Source of the DNA: Ectocarpus siliculosus
Taxonomy: Eukaryota; Sar; Phaeophyceae; Ectocarpales; Ectocarpaceae
Direction: 5' to 3'
NCBI GenBank assembly: GCA_000310025.1
Contig: FN649727.1
Location: 5,425,593-5,489,592 of the forward strand
DNA length: 64,000 bases
The notes under the pieces are model-generated. The model was not told the origin of the DNA. It ran no database searches and saw only the letters and a list, made by a program, of their open reading frames with translations. Each line of letters begins with the position of its first letter. Position 1 is the first letter of the stretch. Shown one piece after another: positions 12,145 through 26,800 of the stretch. The translations under genes and the position numbers were made by a program.

Positions 12145-15100
12145 ATGACGGTAGATGTTAAGCAGCGAAATTCCCTAGCTGGTGAACATGACGATCCCTC
12201 GAAAATACGCAAATATTTAGAGTCGGGGCTCGCCGGCCCTGCCGAAGGGTCGGCTGGGGCACTACTGGGCGACAGCGGCATACCCATTGCAATGGCACTA
12301 TCCCAGACCAACCGCGGCATCGCCGTCACCCCACCAGAGGTGTGTGTCAAGAGGCTGGATACCCACCAAGGGAGATGGGAGGGGGGGTTGGCCGTCGTGT
12401 CGCTCAATTACCGCTCCCTTCTGAGTTGAACACGTCGTCGCTGGATCCGCGTACCTTGCTCCTGTAGTCCCGAATTCCCACCGCAGCACTTGTGGAGACG
12501 CAAGACATCAACTCGAATGGCGATCATGCAGACCAGTTGGACGCACCATTGTACTCTCGGTACCTCAAGGAAGTTGCAATCGAAAGTGTGAGAGAGGGTT
12601 CTCTCGCCTATCCACCAGAGCTCTTCCTCGTGTCTTCTTCTGCGGCACCACATGATGAGCAGGTTGTGTTCGAAGACGTTCGGGCAGGCCTTTTGTTCGT
12701 GCTCACCTTCTCTGTCCAAAACACGTGCGGAGAGACACGCCGTCTGCACGTCATCCCGCCGCGCACACCCGCTTTCAGCCTCAACTACGAGCCCGTCGGC
12801 GGACTCGCGCCGGGACTTGATGTTCGAGCCGAGGTAGAGTTTCAACTGCCTGATGACGATGAGGTCGATGATCTCGACGTTCCATTTTCTCCGGGAGAAA
12901 TGCGAGAGTATGTGGACACATTTGTCATCATATCGGGAAAGGATAAGGTGAGGAGGATCGATATCTGCCGTACAGTAGTGCCGGACCATACCAACCTGTT
13001 TTTTTTTGTTGGCACACGGCTACATTTTCACTAAACATGTAGTCGCCAGCGCAGTCTAAGCCTATGTGCAAGATCTCCTCAATTTAGTCTAGTCTTTGTA
13101 CGATGACAATGGTTGTGCTACAGCAGCAGACAGACCGTGATATTCAGAGAGCCCCGAACGAAGCTCAACATTGAGAAATGAAGCAATGGAACCAAGAAAC
13201 ATAACGAAATTCGGGCTTAGAGAAGAAGCTAGTGTTTGCTTAGGACTGGCCGTCTCAGAGCAAACAGCAAAATGGCAGTGTACGACGACGTCAACAGCGG
13301 TCAATGCAGTGCTATTTAGCAGACAACAGACGCGAACTTCATGGAATTCTACGTCGTAGTGTCTTGGATTCGAAATGGTCATCGTGATACCAGTCGAACA
13401 ACTCGATTATTACGTTTAGTTTACGTTCGCAATTTCATGTCTCTGTTTGATTCGTGAACCGGGAACGCAAAAATGACAACCTCTTCAACATAGACCCGCC
13501 CTGAATCATACTCTCGCACTCCCACGTGCTTAACACATGCCTTCGAACAACCAGGTTGAGGTGCCGTTGCTGGCCCGCCGGCCAACTCCAGCCGTGGTCC
13601 ACAGCCGCACGATGGAGTTTGGCACCGTGTGCGACGAAAAAAAGGCGTTCGGTTCCGTGTCGTTGATAAATAAGGGAAGCCGAAAGGCCAACTTTTCCAT
13701 TACGTGGGACAAAACGTTGCCCCTTATCTTCAGCCCTTCGGAGGTTAGTGCCTGCCACAACAGCTAAGGCGAAGGATATGTTCCCGGGTCAGTAGGCTAA
13801 GGTTGCTTAAGCACTGGATTGGGTTGCAGTGTAGCGTATCAAACCACAGGACGAGGTGAAATAGGGTAGGTCAACAAACGTAACACAATATTTTGCGTTT
13901 GGGGACGGCTAGGTGAGAGTTGGGGCAATTCCAACTTTTATCTTTTGCCCCGGACACTTGAACCCCCCGGACACTTGAACCCCGGAACCGGTTCCGTCAA
14001 GACCGAATGCCTCCAGGCTACCATCTGTTTTCCGGCAACATACTTTCCGCCATTGAACGGCATCCAGGGAATTTTGGACGAAGGGCGAGGCTACCGCGAC
14101 GCGGAAGACGGCTCAGGCGAGGTGACCCCCGGACAGGCTCGGGAGGGTAGCGTCGCACGCCTAGAGGTAACACTACATGAAGGCATTCGGTAAGCATTCT
14201 ACCCGTTGGTCCATGTTGTGCGTGCGCGTACTTTCACGCGTTCTGAATGTTTAGTCGCTCTCCTAATGAAGAGCACCGGAATGGAAGAGTCGGGTTGTAT
14301 CTTCAACAGGGTACGAGTGATTTGCGCGGATCAAGCCGTATCGGTACCAACCGCGCTGCGGCGGCATGGAAGGAAGAGGGATGAGCTAAAGTTAGCGTGA
14401 GTTCGTTGGTAGGTTGTGCGCACTCTTCAAAACCCTTCCCGTAGCTAGATCGATAGTCAAGTTGCACATGAACATGACAACCTAACGACCCTGTTTAATG
14501 CGGCATTTAGGTATACCTTCGGTTTCATCCAAGTCATTGCACCCCCCATCGTACAGTTCGAATTACCTCCTGTTACAGTTGAACACAGACGGTTCTGCTT
14601 CAACTGTACTTCAAAGTACTTCATGTCTCGGGGAAAATGAGGGTCTTTTGCCCCCACTGTCGTTCGAAGTCCTTCACATCAGAATCTGAACCCTTTTGGT
14701 TCCCTTCCACCACTTCGGTCCATGCAAGGGTTTGTCGATGTGGTAAACTCCAAGTGTATCCACGTCCATGGTGACAACAAACGGAATAGACTGCTTATGA
14801 GATTGGTTTCACTGCTCAATTCCCCCTCCCGCCGCTCCGTAAACATAGGTGGCCTTTGATGCTACCAAGTGGAGCATTACGGAGCCGTTTCGGGCTCTTG
14901 CAACCGTTGTTGTGCCGGGGCAGGAAGACGGCGTGATCGACCTCAGCGCTGTTGTTTGTACCCAAAAACTCAAGCTTTTGGACGGAGGTGAGGTCAAGTC
15001 GTGGAGCAGGGCAGGGTAGGCCAAGGGTGGGAATTATAACGGAACGTGTGGCGTAGGACAATGGGGCGGGAGGGAAAGAAACGTGGCAGCGTACCGAAGG

Positions 15101-18100
15101 GGGAGTGCGAACGTATGAAAAACTGAGAGAACGAAACAGGCGGGCGTAAGAGGGTTGTTTTTGTCAGTCTTAACGTAAGGGAGAACATGCCTGGGTTGTA
15201 GTTAGGTTTAGAAATAAGGCCAGACCCATGGGTTGGTCCAGGGTCAGGGTTGACAAAAGCGCTAGGTTGAGGGCTTAGGGTTCTGCGGGATTACGGGGGG
15301 CTACGTTGGGATTGGGGGAGGATTTGCCATAGGGTGAGGATTGGCTTAGTGTTAGGACAATAGAAGGATAAGAGCAAGACAGAGAGTAGGGCAGGGTGTG
15401 GACAGATGGGAGGGAGAAGAGGCTTACCTTAAGCGGTAGGCTTCAAAATTTCACCCCAGGCAGAAGATATGACGAAGATGTCAAGGTCGGGGTAAACTCC
15501 CGAGCCCACAGCAGTAGCATGCCCAAGCGGAAGTATGTCCTTAACGTGTTTACCGGAACAGCGCCGTACGGCTGTGCCGGTACTCTTCGTCCCTAGCGAG
15601 TGACCACCGGCATCACCTCCGGCACCTCGCCCTTCATTATCCGCAAACGAATGCAGTCGGACCTTCTGCGTCGGAGCTAACTTCGGCGGAGTTTGGCACG
15701 CTCCACTACGGCTGCCAGAGCGAGATAACGTCCGTGCTGTTTAACGACGGGCCGGAGGCCGCGCCCTTCATGGTTACCGTGGAGCTGGAGGGCGGCCACC
15801 GAGGGAGCGGAGGGGCGGGAGAGCACGGCGGTGGCGGCGGCAAAGAGAAGCTTCCGTTCGAGGTTAGTGGCCACCGAGAGGAGCGCTTTCAGAGGATAGA
15901 GAGGGGGTAAACGATTGATACTGGAAACGTTTGGTATGTTCATGTTGTAAAAGGGGTACCCTAGGGAAAGTTGTTCGAAGGCAGGTGCCACAGGCGCAGC
16001 TCTATGCTGGACACGGGGTGCCAAAGAGAAAGTTGTTCGAGAGTGGGTCTCACAGGCACACCTCTCGGAGTGTGTCGTGTTCGCTCCATCTGCGTGTTGG
16101 GGTCGCGCTGCCGCCCCCTGTGGCTCGAACCAACCACGGATCCTCACAAAGCGCTATTGACGGCGTGCGATTTCAAATGCAGTACCGGGAACCTGAAGGT
16201 GATCTCGGCTGGTGTGGAACACAACGAACTAAATAGGTTTACAACATTGCCATTGGGCTAGATTACTATTTTCTTTCTATACTGAGCTCCTGGCACCCAA
16301 GGTAGGAACCTTTGTGTACGACCACATACGCTATGGGCGTGTTCAAAACCTTCTCCGTGAGCTGGAGGCCGTTCGCGAGCAACCGCACTACCAATACACC
16401 CATAGCTATGATGAGTCGAAACCAACCACCGGTCGTAATATTTTCGGCGCTTTTCTGCCTCTCGTTCACTGTCACGATGCGGTTTGCGGCTCGCTATTGC
16501 TTCGTTCCCACCAGGTTGAGCCGCGCGACGGGACGCTACCCCCGTACGGCCGGCAAAAGGTGGTGGTTCGCTTTATGCCGAGCCTACCGCCGCGACTAAG
16601 CGGGTTCAAGGGGGAAGGGTGCGAGCAGGAGCCTCTCCCATCGGTGTTCAAAGGTCAGTGACAGAGCTGTGTCCGAGTGTACATGTGTGTGAGAGGGGCG
16701 GGGGGGAGGAGGAGAAGGACGCAAGGGTCAGCCTGAGATCTCAGCTCATCGTTTATTTTTTCCTTGCTTTGATCGCAAGTTTTTTCCTCCTTCCGGTTAA
16801 TCTCGACTAGCACGATTCCTTTATTTGCGGTTGATACATTCTCTCTTTCTCTCTCTTTCATGAAACTAAGACCCTTCCCTTCTACACCCTCGTTTGCGTC
16901 GCTTGCCACCACGCCACACAGTCCAGGCGTCGATTGGTGTTGAAAAGAGAAAATAACTGCCTTTGATCACTGATCCATAGTCATATGTGCAGCCGTTCTC
17001 GACAAGGGATCTCCATGGCTGTAATGGAGGCGTGCCTGTCGGCTAGAACCATCGCCTTACTCGTGGTCTCCACAGATAACCGTGACGCGACGCCGGTTGA
17101 TGTCCGTGAGAAAGAAAGGAAATGACCTTGACGCTAAGCTTTTTTCGGACGCCACGCAACGCCTCGCCAGGAAAACTCCTGTACGAGAACGCCGAGAAGA
17201 AGGGGGACGCGGTGTCTCTTGCCCTCATGGGCAGGGGTGTGCTGCCCACGGTGAAGGTGACTCAGAGGGTGGTGAGGTTCGGCGCTTGCCCTTGCTACGA
17301 CAGGCGCGACGTGGTGGTGGGGATCAACAACACCGGAGAATTGCCTATCAGGTGGGCTATCCGGGATGAAAATCTTACGACGTGTGCAAGAATATGTATG
17401 TGTTGTTGGAAACTCTTCCTGCAAGTAGTCTAGAATGCTCTACACATGCTCACAACATTTCTCCCACACTCGAACGGTAGGACTAGTTGTATTTGTGTTT
17501 GTTCAAACGGAAATAGGTGAAATACACACAAAGTAGATCAGGTACTATTTTCCTCACGTATATTCTCTCATGAAAAAAGTCACCGACAATTGTTACTGTT
17601 TCAATGCACGCCGCTTTGTCTATATGTAGCCTCAATTTTCTCCCCTTAGACTGAACGGCGGCAATCACTTCATCATCTCCCTCTCAAAGCCTCCAGAAAC
17701 ACTACACGCAATGGAACGGATGCTCTACAATTTACGATGGTTGGACATGGTCAGCAGGTCCTCAGCTTGCCTGGTTTTCTCGCGCCTTCACTCCTCTAGA
17801 GTGTATCTGGACGCTCAAGGGTGGTTAGTCTCCTGACCCCTAACGCCAGCTTAAGCATTTATTTCTATTTCATTCTCAATATATGGCTTCTCCTCGTGTT
17901 TCGTTCTATGCCGGCCGGGCCGGGTTGACCGCGGGCGGGCGGGCTGGGGGGGGGGCTGGTACGACTCTCTCAGGTTCAGTATCTCGAAGGTGCCACATTT
18001 TTCGTGCACGCCGTCCAAAGGGCTCCTGCAACCCATGCAGAGTCAGAACGTGGTGAGTGGGTGTGCTAAAAGAAACATGCCGGCATCTTTGCTTTTTTGC

Positions 18101-20865
18101 TGTTGCATTTGTCGGGCACGGAATGCGGTAGCAATGAAGAGCAAATGGCTACACTTTCGCTGGATACGCGCCTGCAATGTACGTGTTTGAGTCATACGTC
18201 TAGGAAGAGTGCATGCGATGCCTGTAGGGGGTTCCGCGCCTAGGTGTTCCCCCATTGGTGGCGTACAATATAACCGTAGTTCGGCGTGGAAACTGATTGA
18301 TTTTGGGATTTATTTGCAAGTCTTACCCTTCACGCCTCTGCGAGTTGCAACGAGGTGTCGTTCTTTGGACACGGCAACGGTTTGTCGTCGGTGCGTTCTG
18401 CGCACCAACGCCTTTGAAAGTCCTTCCCTTATACAAACGCCTCCATCGCTCTTTTCCGTCATTTTGTCGTCGGTCGGATCCTTGGCCAACTTCTTCGCCC
18501 ACGAAGGGCGTAGCGTTTTACTTTTTGCTCTGGATCTGTGGCAACAAATATCCCAGTTCTCTTCGTCTCACCCAATCATTCGTACGTTGTTCCTTTTTTT
18601 ATCAGGTGTTGACGTTCTGCCCGACACAACTGGGACACTTTCGCGGCGTCCTGAAGCTTTCCCTCGGGAGCGACATACTCGTTGTCCCCATTAGGGTGGT
18701 CGGAGAAGCATCCACCGTGGGCCCAAAGCAGCCCAGGTGCTGGTAGTACGGTCGCGTCTGTTGTGTGTCGACTAGGTCGATCACCTTGCCGTCGACAATG
18801 AAACCGTTGCAATAATACAACTCGCTCTACTCACGCATGTGTCATCTAGCCTCTTGTGTCTGTGGGCAGATCGGATAGAGCCTCTTGTGTCTGTGGGCAG
18901 ATCGGATAGAGCACCCGGCATGTCCGCCTACCACAAAATTAACAAATGAGCTTCCCCCGCTCATATTTGTTACCCTGCCAACAGCCAGTGCCTGACCAAC
19001 CAGCACACAGAGTGGAGAAAAAAACTACCCTACAACAGCATGCCACCTGTGCCCCCGACTCAGCCAGCCGCCCGCGTCTCCTGTACATACGCGTCCAAGC
19101 ATTTCTGCCGAAGATCTCACCCCCCCCCTCTTGGCCACATGTAAAACTACAACGGCAAATAAACCAGACCTGGAGGAATCGACAAGCTCCCCGCGGACTT
19201 TAAGCCCAGGTTCAACTTCGTCTTGTCCGAGAGTGCTTCTGGGATCCGTCGGGCGGCAGAGGGGAAGGGGGGGTGGCTCCGGCCGAAACCATTCGAAACC
19301 GTTAACGTGCTGGGAACTAATAGGTGTGTGGCGGCCGGCGACTAAACACGTTTCTAGGCCGCAGATGATGTTTTGCTTGAGTTTTTAGAGTGTCTTTCCC
19401 CGAAAGTCTGTAACCGGGGGGGGGGGATGGGTGGCCCGCGGCGGGGGGGGGGAGGGCTTGAGAGTTGCGAATTTCGTGTTTTTTACAGTGGTGTCTTCGT
19501 CGACCCTGATGGATATTTTCACACGATTCCAACTAACGCCCCTGAACCGATGCATCTCCATTGTGGTACTGGGTGCGACACCCAACGTGGAATACTTGCA
19601 ACAGCTGGGACTGCTCGACGCACACGGTTGGGAGTGTGGGCGGAGTGGACAAGGCATTCAAAAAGCTGACCTACTCGCTTCAGGCAAGTCAATTGAGACC
19701 ACAATAGAAAGATCCGAGGCTCTGCTCTATTCGTGCTCTCGCCCTTGCATTGCCAACCAAGCAAACATTGGTCCTCTACATGTATCTATCACCCCCGCTA
19801 CGGCTCTCATTGCGTTGTTTCACGAACGCCCTTTGGTGCTCCGAAACTCCTCCAAAACCGAGGCATTATTCCCCACGCTACCTGCTATGCACGTCTCCCG
19901 CCCCTCTCTTGTTGTATTTGTACTGCCACGCCCTGGGCACTGGTGCAAAGTTTGCTATCCAAACCAGACCCGCAAGCAAGGCAACAGGTCCAACGGATGG
20001 ATACCTGCCGTCCTACAACCCGGTGTCGCAACAACTGCTCCTCCTCTCGAATACTACACACGCACGGTCATGTTTGCATCCGGCACCCACAGAAGCGCCC
20101 CTTGCAAGAAAAATCGAACTCCTGGTTCTCTCCCGCCCCGTTCCCGATCGTATCTTCGTGGGTGTGATGCAGGATCTGGCACGACGCGAGCAATCGCGGC
20201 GAGACTCGGACGCGTGGATCACAGCCCAGCGATTGAAGCGTGCGAAGATCGCGGAGGAGAGGGAGGTCATCAGGATGGCGGAGGCGCAGGGCAAGGACTG
20301 GAGGGATCCGGAGAACGGTGTGGAGATGGGCATGGGCAGGCAAGGAGGGATTTATAGTATGGTTGTTCGGTAGACCGAAGGTAGAGTCGGCAGAGGAAGT
20401 CGGGAGGGGGGGTTGGGCGCACGTCTAGAAAGGGCAGGGAGAGGGGGGAACAGAGAGAGAAGTCGGAAGAATAGAGGGCGGGGGGAGACTTGATGGTTCG
20501 TGGGGCGCATGGTACGCAATAGCCACGATTGGTCGACCAGATATTCACTTCTTAAACGGCGTTTCAACAGGGAGGGGGGGCACCCATAGTTTATTAGTAG
20601 CAGCAAACAACCCAATTCTAGGCTAAAATGTACCAGATACAGCAGACGTATGCGGCCACCGTTCGGTGTGTGTGTAGCACCAGGCGCGACCTATTGCTTA
20701 AAACTGCTCGTCTTTTGATCTGCTCGACGATGGGAACCCAAAAACTGAAGGTGGATGAAGAGCGAGGAGCCGATCCCGAAGCTTCCCCCCGCCCAAAACG
20801 AGCCGTTGTTTTTACATGTGCCACTGGATGGGCAGGGGAAAGGTGATGGCGCGGCAGACGTTAAG
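12145..20865 (+). CDS. CFAP47-like gene, N-terminal exon block
   Basis: Exons: 12145-12339, 12468-12947, 13555-13743, 14002-14166, 14849-14987, 15657-15862, 16302-16653, 17111-17351, 17974-18052, 18606-18736, 19168-19323, a segment about 20109-20339, and 20751-20865. Most junction phases match. The first ASH domain (VVFEDVRAGLLFVLTFSVQN) opens exon 2. FGTLHYGCQSEITSVLFNDG marks the second, and VVRFGACPCYDRRDVVVGIN another. Less certain points are the acceptors of the exons at 14002, 16302 and 17111, and whether an extra exon lies between 19323 and 20173. The segment around 20173-20339 is a charged helix (LARREQSRRDSDAWITAQRL), as expected of the linker in this family. Its donor at 20340 appears to be GC. 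Confidence 0.75.
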
Positions 20866-23800
20866 GTAAGGCACCGGCCGTTCTTTTGTAGCTAAGCAGA
20901 TCTCTATCGTGTAAAGGTCGTTTGGAGAAGCAGGTGTCTTGAGCGGTTGCTCGTTGCTGATTAGACCGCTCCCCAACATCACATGACAACCGGGCGTACA
21001 CCTGGCTGAAGGCATGACGAACGTCACAAACAAACGTACACTGTTGATTTTGAAGCACAACCTTTAGGTTGTTTGCGGTTCGTCTATACTACGTTGCTGC
21101 GGCGGCGGATGCATCGCTCATGACCTACCTATCTATATGCACAGGCTTGCACGGGGGTTCGTTTGTCATATGCATAGGTCTTTGCACTGTTGCTTCGGAT
21201 GGGTTCATCGCTGACATCCATCCTGCATTAAGTACGACAACACCCTGAATGTGATTGTGGACCCCAGGCGGACATCAACAAGCTCATCACGAGGAAATTC
21301 AAACAGAAGCCGGCCACACAGGCGGATATGAGGGACTGCGCAGCCGTTCTTGGACGGGATCAGCTGGCAAAAGTTAGTTCTGAACCTCAGGAGGACAGCG
21401 GCTCACAATGACACCATTTATGAACCTCCATCTATTCCCCCTCAATAAGTAGCACCTTCCCTTCCCCTACCTTCCTAATCGGTCGGAAGCGTGCCCATAG
21501 CTAAAAGCTGAAGGAAACTCCGTCGGACCCCCCCCCCCCCCTCCCCCCTGGCCTCTGCTGTTGCACTGTAGTCTTGAGGTCGATCCTGGATTTCGAAGAG
21601 TTGAATTAGGGCCTTGGTTAGGCGACAGGACGGTTCTCCTGGTATGCTCGATCTTGCCATGACCAATATGGCCGACTTACCCCCCACCTTCCCGCTCCTT
21701 TTCCCGCAGGTGGACCTTCATTTCCGGACGCTAGACTTCGGGCAGGTGACGGTAGGTTCATCCAACGTGCGCAACCTCGCGGTCACCAACAACCTGCCAC
21801 AGGCTATCCTCGCCGCTCTCGTCGGGCTCGAGGGCCAGTCGGAGTTAGCCGGGACCGGGCCGCCGGCGCAGGTGGTGCCCGCGGGCGCGACGGCGGGGTT
21901 CGATGTACACTTCAAGTGTTACACGGAGCAGGTACATAGTCTAACATGAAACAACTGTCCGGAGAACTGATCAATTTGTTCGTGACAGCACATACTCTCT
22001 TGATGTGGTCTAAGAGGGGCATGTTTTCAAGTACCGGGAGAAGAGAAACCTATGGAACATCTCATGCGTGGGGCACGGCGTATGTTTCTGGTATCACGCC
22101 TGCGCCCCGCCCACATATTGACTGTCTTTGGCAAATTCCTCGTGATGTTTCGGTTTCATTCTCTACCAGTGCTCCCTGTTTGAATGCAAATCTGGATCCA
22201 AGCCTTCTCAGCTTCATTATGTACGTGTGAATAATGGAAAGGGATGAGAAAATGGCCGCACGCATGCATACACCCTGTTGTTCTACTCAGTGAACGAACA
22301 GCGCATGCCGAAACCAAACCACACCACAACTTGTTGTGTTTCGTGTGGTGTCGTGCTGCTTCGGGAATACCACTCTCGTTTCGGTAGGTGTACCGGAAGG
22401 CGCTCAAGATGTGCATCAACAATGGAGCGGTGCACCAGTTCAATCTTCTCGCGCACACGGTCCCAGTTAGTGTCGAACTTGACAGAGACGAAGTGGAGAT
22501 GAAGGTACACAATGCAGAAATTGTGTCCTTTTGTGAGGACGTGGGGAGGGAATCGTCTACTCGTTTATCGAGCATGAATGGCCGTGGTCAGAGGTCCTCG
22601 CAGGCTTGCTTTGCCGACGAGGCAGGTCAAGGCATTCGGGGCGGGTGAACTGTTGCATCCTTTACCATGAGGACGGCACAAAACACAACCCACCACACGC
22701 AAAATACCATGCGGCGAGAGCATTGACACCGGGTCAAGCTGACGACAGGAAACTGAAGTCGTTGTTGTTGTGTCACTCTGGAACGTTCCATCTTGCGTCT
22801 TGATGCTGCCACGGTGAGTCCCACCCCCCGATCTACCATCTGATCTTAGGAATACGAGTATACGTGTTGATCTAAAAAGCATAGGTAGGCCATACTTCAC
22901 TCACGTGGTGTGTACAATCTCCCACTCCCTGTGACCATGCAGTTCCCAGTGGAAAGCCTGGAGGCGACCCTTCGGCATCCCCTCACCCTGACCAACGAAG
23001 GAAACGCGACGGCCTCCTTCGCGTGGACAACCCGGGGAGCGTTCAACGTATCCCCGGAGAAGGGAACCATCGACCCCAAGGGAGCGCAAGACGCCGAAGT
23101 GGTGTGGACCCCTCAGCCCGGCTGCAAAACTTCGGAAACCTTGGTTCTCAAGGTGATGGTCTAATTTGTTTCTTCGTGACTAGTTGGTAGCACCTTACGA
23201 GAACAATGGTGGTACATACTACCGATGTGCATCACTTTCGGCTTGCCACTAAAGAAGGAACTTCTCCTCACAGATGAATTTTGCTGTGTGGCGCTGGAAC
23301 GGAGGTCTGAAGTTAGACCGTCACGTCGGAAAACTCTGCCCGAGGCGGTTTGTAGATGGGATGACAAGCGCCAACGGGGATGCCTGTATCCCTGTTGCGG
23401 TCACTCTTTTTTTGCTCGGGAAACGGTGCGTGGAAGTGGGACGCCTGAAAAACCTCGGAATGGCTCGGGTTTCTTCAAGAGACCATATTATTCTAGGCTT
23501 TCGAAACCAGTGGTAGTCGTCATCATATGGTGCATGGTGAGTACGGTTTTCTGGTCTTCCACGTGTGGCTATTGAATCGGAACAATACCAAAGCAGTTGG
23601 AAACCCTCGGTTCAGAAATACATCCTGGCGACCAACACGCACTTTAACCTGACGAAAAAGCCAACAGCAACAGCAACAACAAACCAACCACCACATCAAC
23701 AACGACAACAACAACAACAACAACAGGTGGAAGGGGGGCAGGACAAAGGCCTACAGGTGTCCGGAAAGCTGCCCGAGACTCGATGTCGCTTCGTTCCATT

Positions 23801-26800
23801 GGGCACGACAGCGCGCGGCGGCAATTCAAATGCCGCTACGACCACCGGTACCGCCAGTGCCACAGCCGCCGGTGACAACAAGGGCATGTCTGTTCTCGAC
23901 TTCGGGCGCGCTTCTGTCGGGGTGGAGGTAGTGCGGACGGTTATGCTGCAGAACACTGGCAAATCTCCGGCGGTGTTTTTTGCCAGCACCGCCGAGCTCA
24001 AGCTGGTGAGGGCATGAGTGCGTCGGGTACCTAGTTTTCGCTGGTGGTTAGGGTAAGGGTTGAGTTAACCCTGCTTGGACTTACACTCGCAGTGTTGTCA
24101 GTTGATGCCAGTTCGAAGCGCCGCCGCCACCACCACCACCACCACCACCACCACCACCACCACCACCACCACAACCCTTTTCGCAACAACGAATTACGCC
24201 GCTCTCCCCACGCGTCATAGGTCGGGATCGGCGTAGAGCCTACCCGCGGGCTGATCCAACCGAAGCAATCTTGCGCGATGACGGTGGTGCTACGGGCGCC
24301 GAGAGAGTTGCGCCTAGACGGAGTGACCCTTTCGGCCGACATCAGGGGGGGCAAGGCTGCTAAGGTGTGGACGGGGGCCGTGTCGCTCAGCGTTCCGTCG
24401 CTTCCACCAGCGTAGGTGTTCTGCGAGGAGTTTCGTGGTCTTAGTGATTGATCACCACGGCGTGTTGGATGCTGTGCCGGCCGACATCTAGAAACAAGCA
24501 CGTCATGTAATAGGCGTTCGAGAGGCGAAGAAACAGATATCGGAGTTTGCCGTCCCTTTGTTGGTCGGGAATCTCATCGTCGGCTTTTTTGACCACCCAA
24601 TCCCATCACCCCGCAAGCACGAAACATCCTTTTCATATTTTGACCAAGTGTTTCCCTGGGAACCTTCCGTTCCCGGGCGTTCGGTTGTGGCTTCGCCCAA
24701 AATCTTGCCGCATTCTTTAATCATGCGATAAAAATGGTAACTTGTTGTGAGCTGAGAGTCATAGAAGGCCCTGTCCCGCCCCCGCCGCATCGTACCACAC
24801 CCCGCCCCAACTCACCAAACACCAGATACCTCTTGTGGGAAACGCGAGGACTCCAGAAATTTTCCTGTCCCAAGGCGCTTTCGATTTCGGGAGTTTGACG
24901 GCGGGGGGTTGCGAGCCGCTCGAGGTCACCCTGGTCAATCGAGGGTCCATTCCGGCCTCCCTGCAGCTAGACCTGTCCCAGCATGAGGAATTCCACTTGG
25001 AGAGGAAGAAGGAAGTGTTGCCCAATCAGGTGGCGGGAGGGGCTCGTGGGGGTGCCACCGCCCCCGCCAGCGAAGTTGGTGAGGGTGCAGACGACCTTCA
25101 GCAGGGCGGGGGTCATGGCAGCAACGAAAGGTTCGTTGTTGGTCGGTGAAATTCATGGGTTGCTCCGTCGGGGCGGGAAGGGGCATCCCGTCGAGTCTGT
25201 CATGGTGACTTGGGTCACTTTCAGTGAACAGGTCGGTGTGGCATGATGCCGCACATATCGTGTAGGTGACGTTATTTTTCTTGCCGGGAGGTTGTTAACT
25301 ACTTTACGGGCCCGCGCACTCCTTTGCACCGCGAGCGTTATCGTTGCGGGCTCTTCATCTCTGCGCACAAGCAACAAACATTCCATGTTGTCTTGCTCGC
25401 CCATACGTAGAGACTACACTACCGGGTAAAACAAAATCTGGCCGTCTTTTGTACCACCCTTCCTGCCGTTCGCCTTGCTTTGTCGCTCACACCTCCCTCT
25501 CTTGCTTGTAGTGGCCGCCATACCTTCCTCTCTTCTCTGATCCTCCGCGTGCCTCACCACACCCCCATGGCCTCAACTTCAATGGCCACCGCCACCACTT
25601 CCACCCGGATTCAGGGAAGTGTCGGGAATCGAAGACATCGACACTTTCGACGGAGATTCGCACAGCACAGGCCAGTCACCAGCCGCTGGCATGCGTGGAG
25701 GCTTGAACGCCCTCCCTCGGCAGTGGAAGCTACTGGTGAGCTGCCGTGCGCGATAGAGCAACGATAGCGTAGGTGCAACAGGTGTGCGCTGCTGGTCGTT
25801 TTTCTTCTCTGGGACCCCCAAACCATGTGCCGGTTGCACACAACCGAGCGAGCCCCTTGCCCGTCTCGCAAGAAGCACGATGTCAATGGACCCAAAAGAC
25901 CAGTTTCGAAGAGGAGGGGTCCAGGAAACAGCAGAGAAACAACTGTACCACCGTTTTTTCCCCCCACATGAGTGTGTGTATCCATCCTACGAACCCGCCT
26001 ACCGTGTTGCTCCGACCATCTTTGCTCGGCCCGAAAAGGTGGCCGCCGGCGACACCTTGAGCTTCAACCTGGTGTTTCGTCCCCTACGGTTTGGGGACCA
26101 CGCCTTTTCGTTTCCTTTGTCGCTGGAAGGCGTTTCATCCGACGGGGCTAAACATCTCCGCGTCCCCGTCTCCGCCGTGGGACTGAGGCCGACCCTCACT
26201 TTCGTCAGCACCGAGGTGGACTTCGGGCGCAAGGTCGTCAGCCGGGACCCGTGCGCCCTCAAGCAGTACCAGGGGGAGTTCATCTTCAGGAACGCCTCGG
26301 ACAAGGCGAGTTATCCTTGTCGTCGTCGTCGTCGTCGTTGTTTTGTTGTTGTTGGTAGGGGTGTAAGGGTATAGGCGTGATGAAGTACGGTAGGGTGGGT
26401 TGGGGCGGGCGACGCCTCTTCCGTCACCGGAAAACGGCGCCGCTCCTTCCCGTAGGCAGGCACCCTCAGCCCATCACGGCGGCAGATTTTCACTTTTCCC
26501 CGGTTTTCGCGAAGAGTTTTCTCGCCCAAACCGAGACCCACCCCCGACCTATAACCACCCCGTTAACACACGCTCAGGGTCTGTGCTGGGTCATGGACGA
26601 CGCCTACCTCAAAGAGCCAGGACCCAGGGCCGAAGGCGTCGCCGAGAACGACAACAACACCGGGGTTTCCACACCCCCGTCCCCTTCTGCCGACGCCGCG
26701 GCGGCTGCCAGTTCCGGCCCCGTGACACCGGTGCTGTACGTGAGCCCCACCAGCGGGCAGCTCAGCCCCGGGGAGGAGTCCCGCGTACGGTTGACCTTCA

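Noticed and set aside
15190-15370. TTAGGG-like words as an interstitial telomere array
   Set aside because: The words are scattered and degenerate with no regular period; this is ordinary G/T-rich intron sequence.
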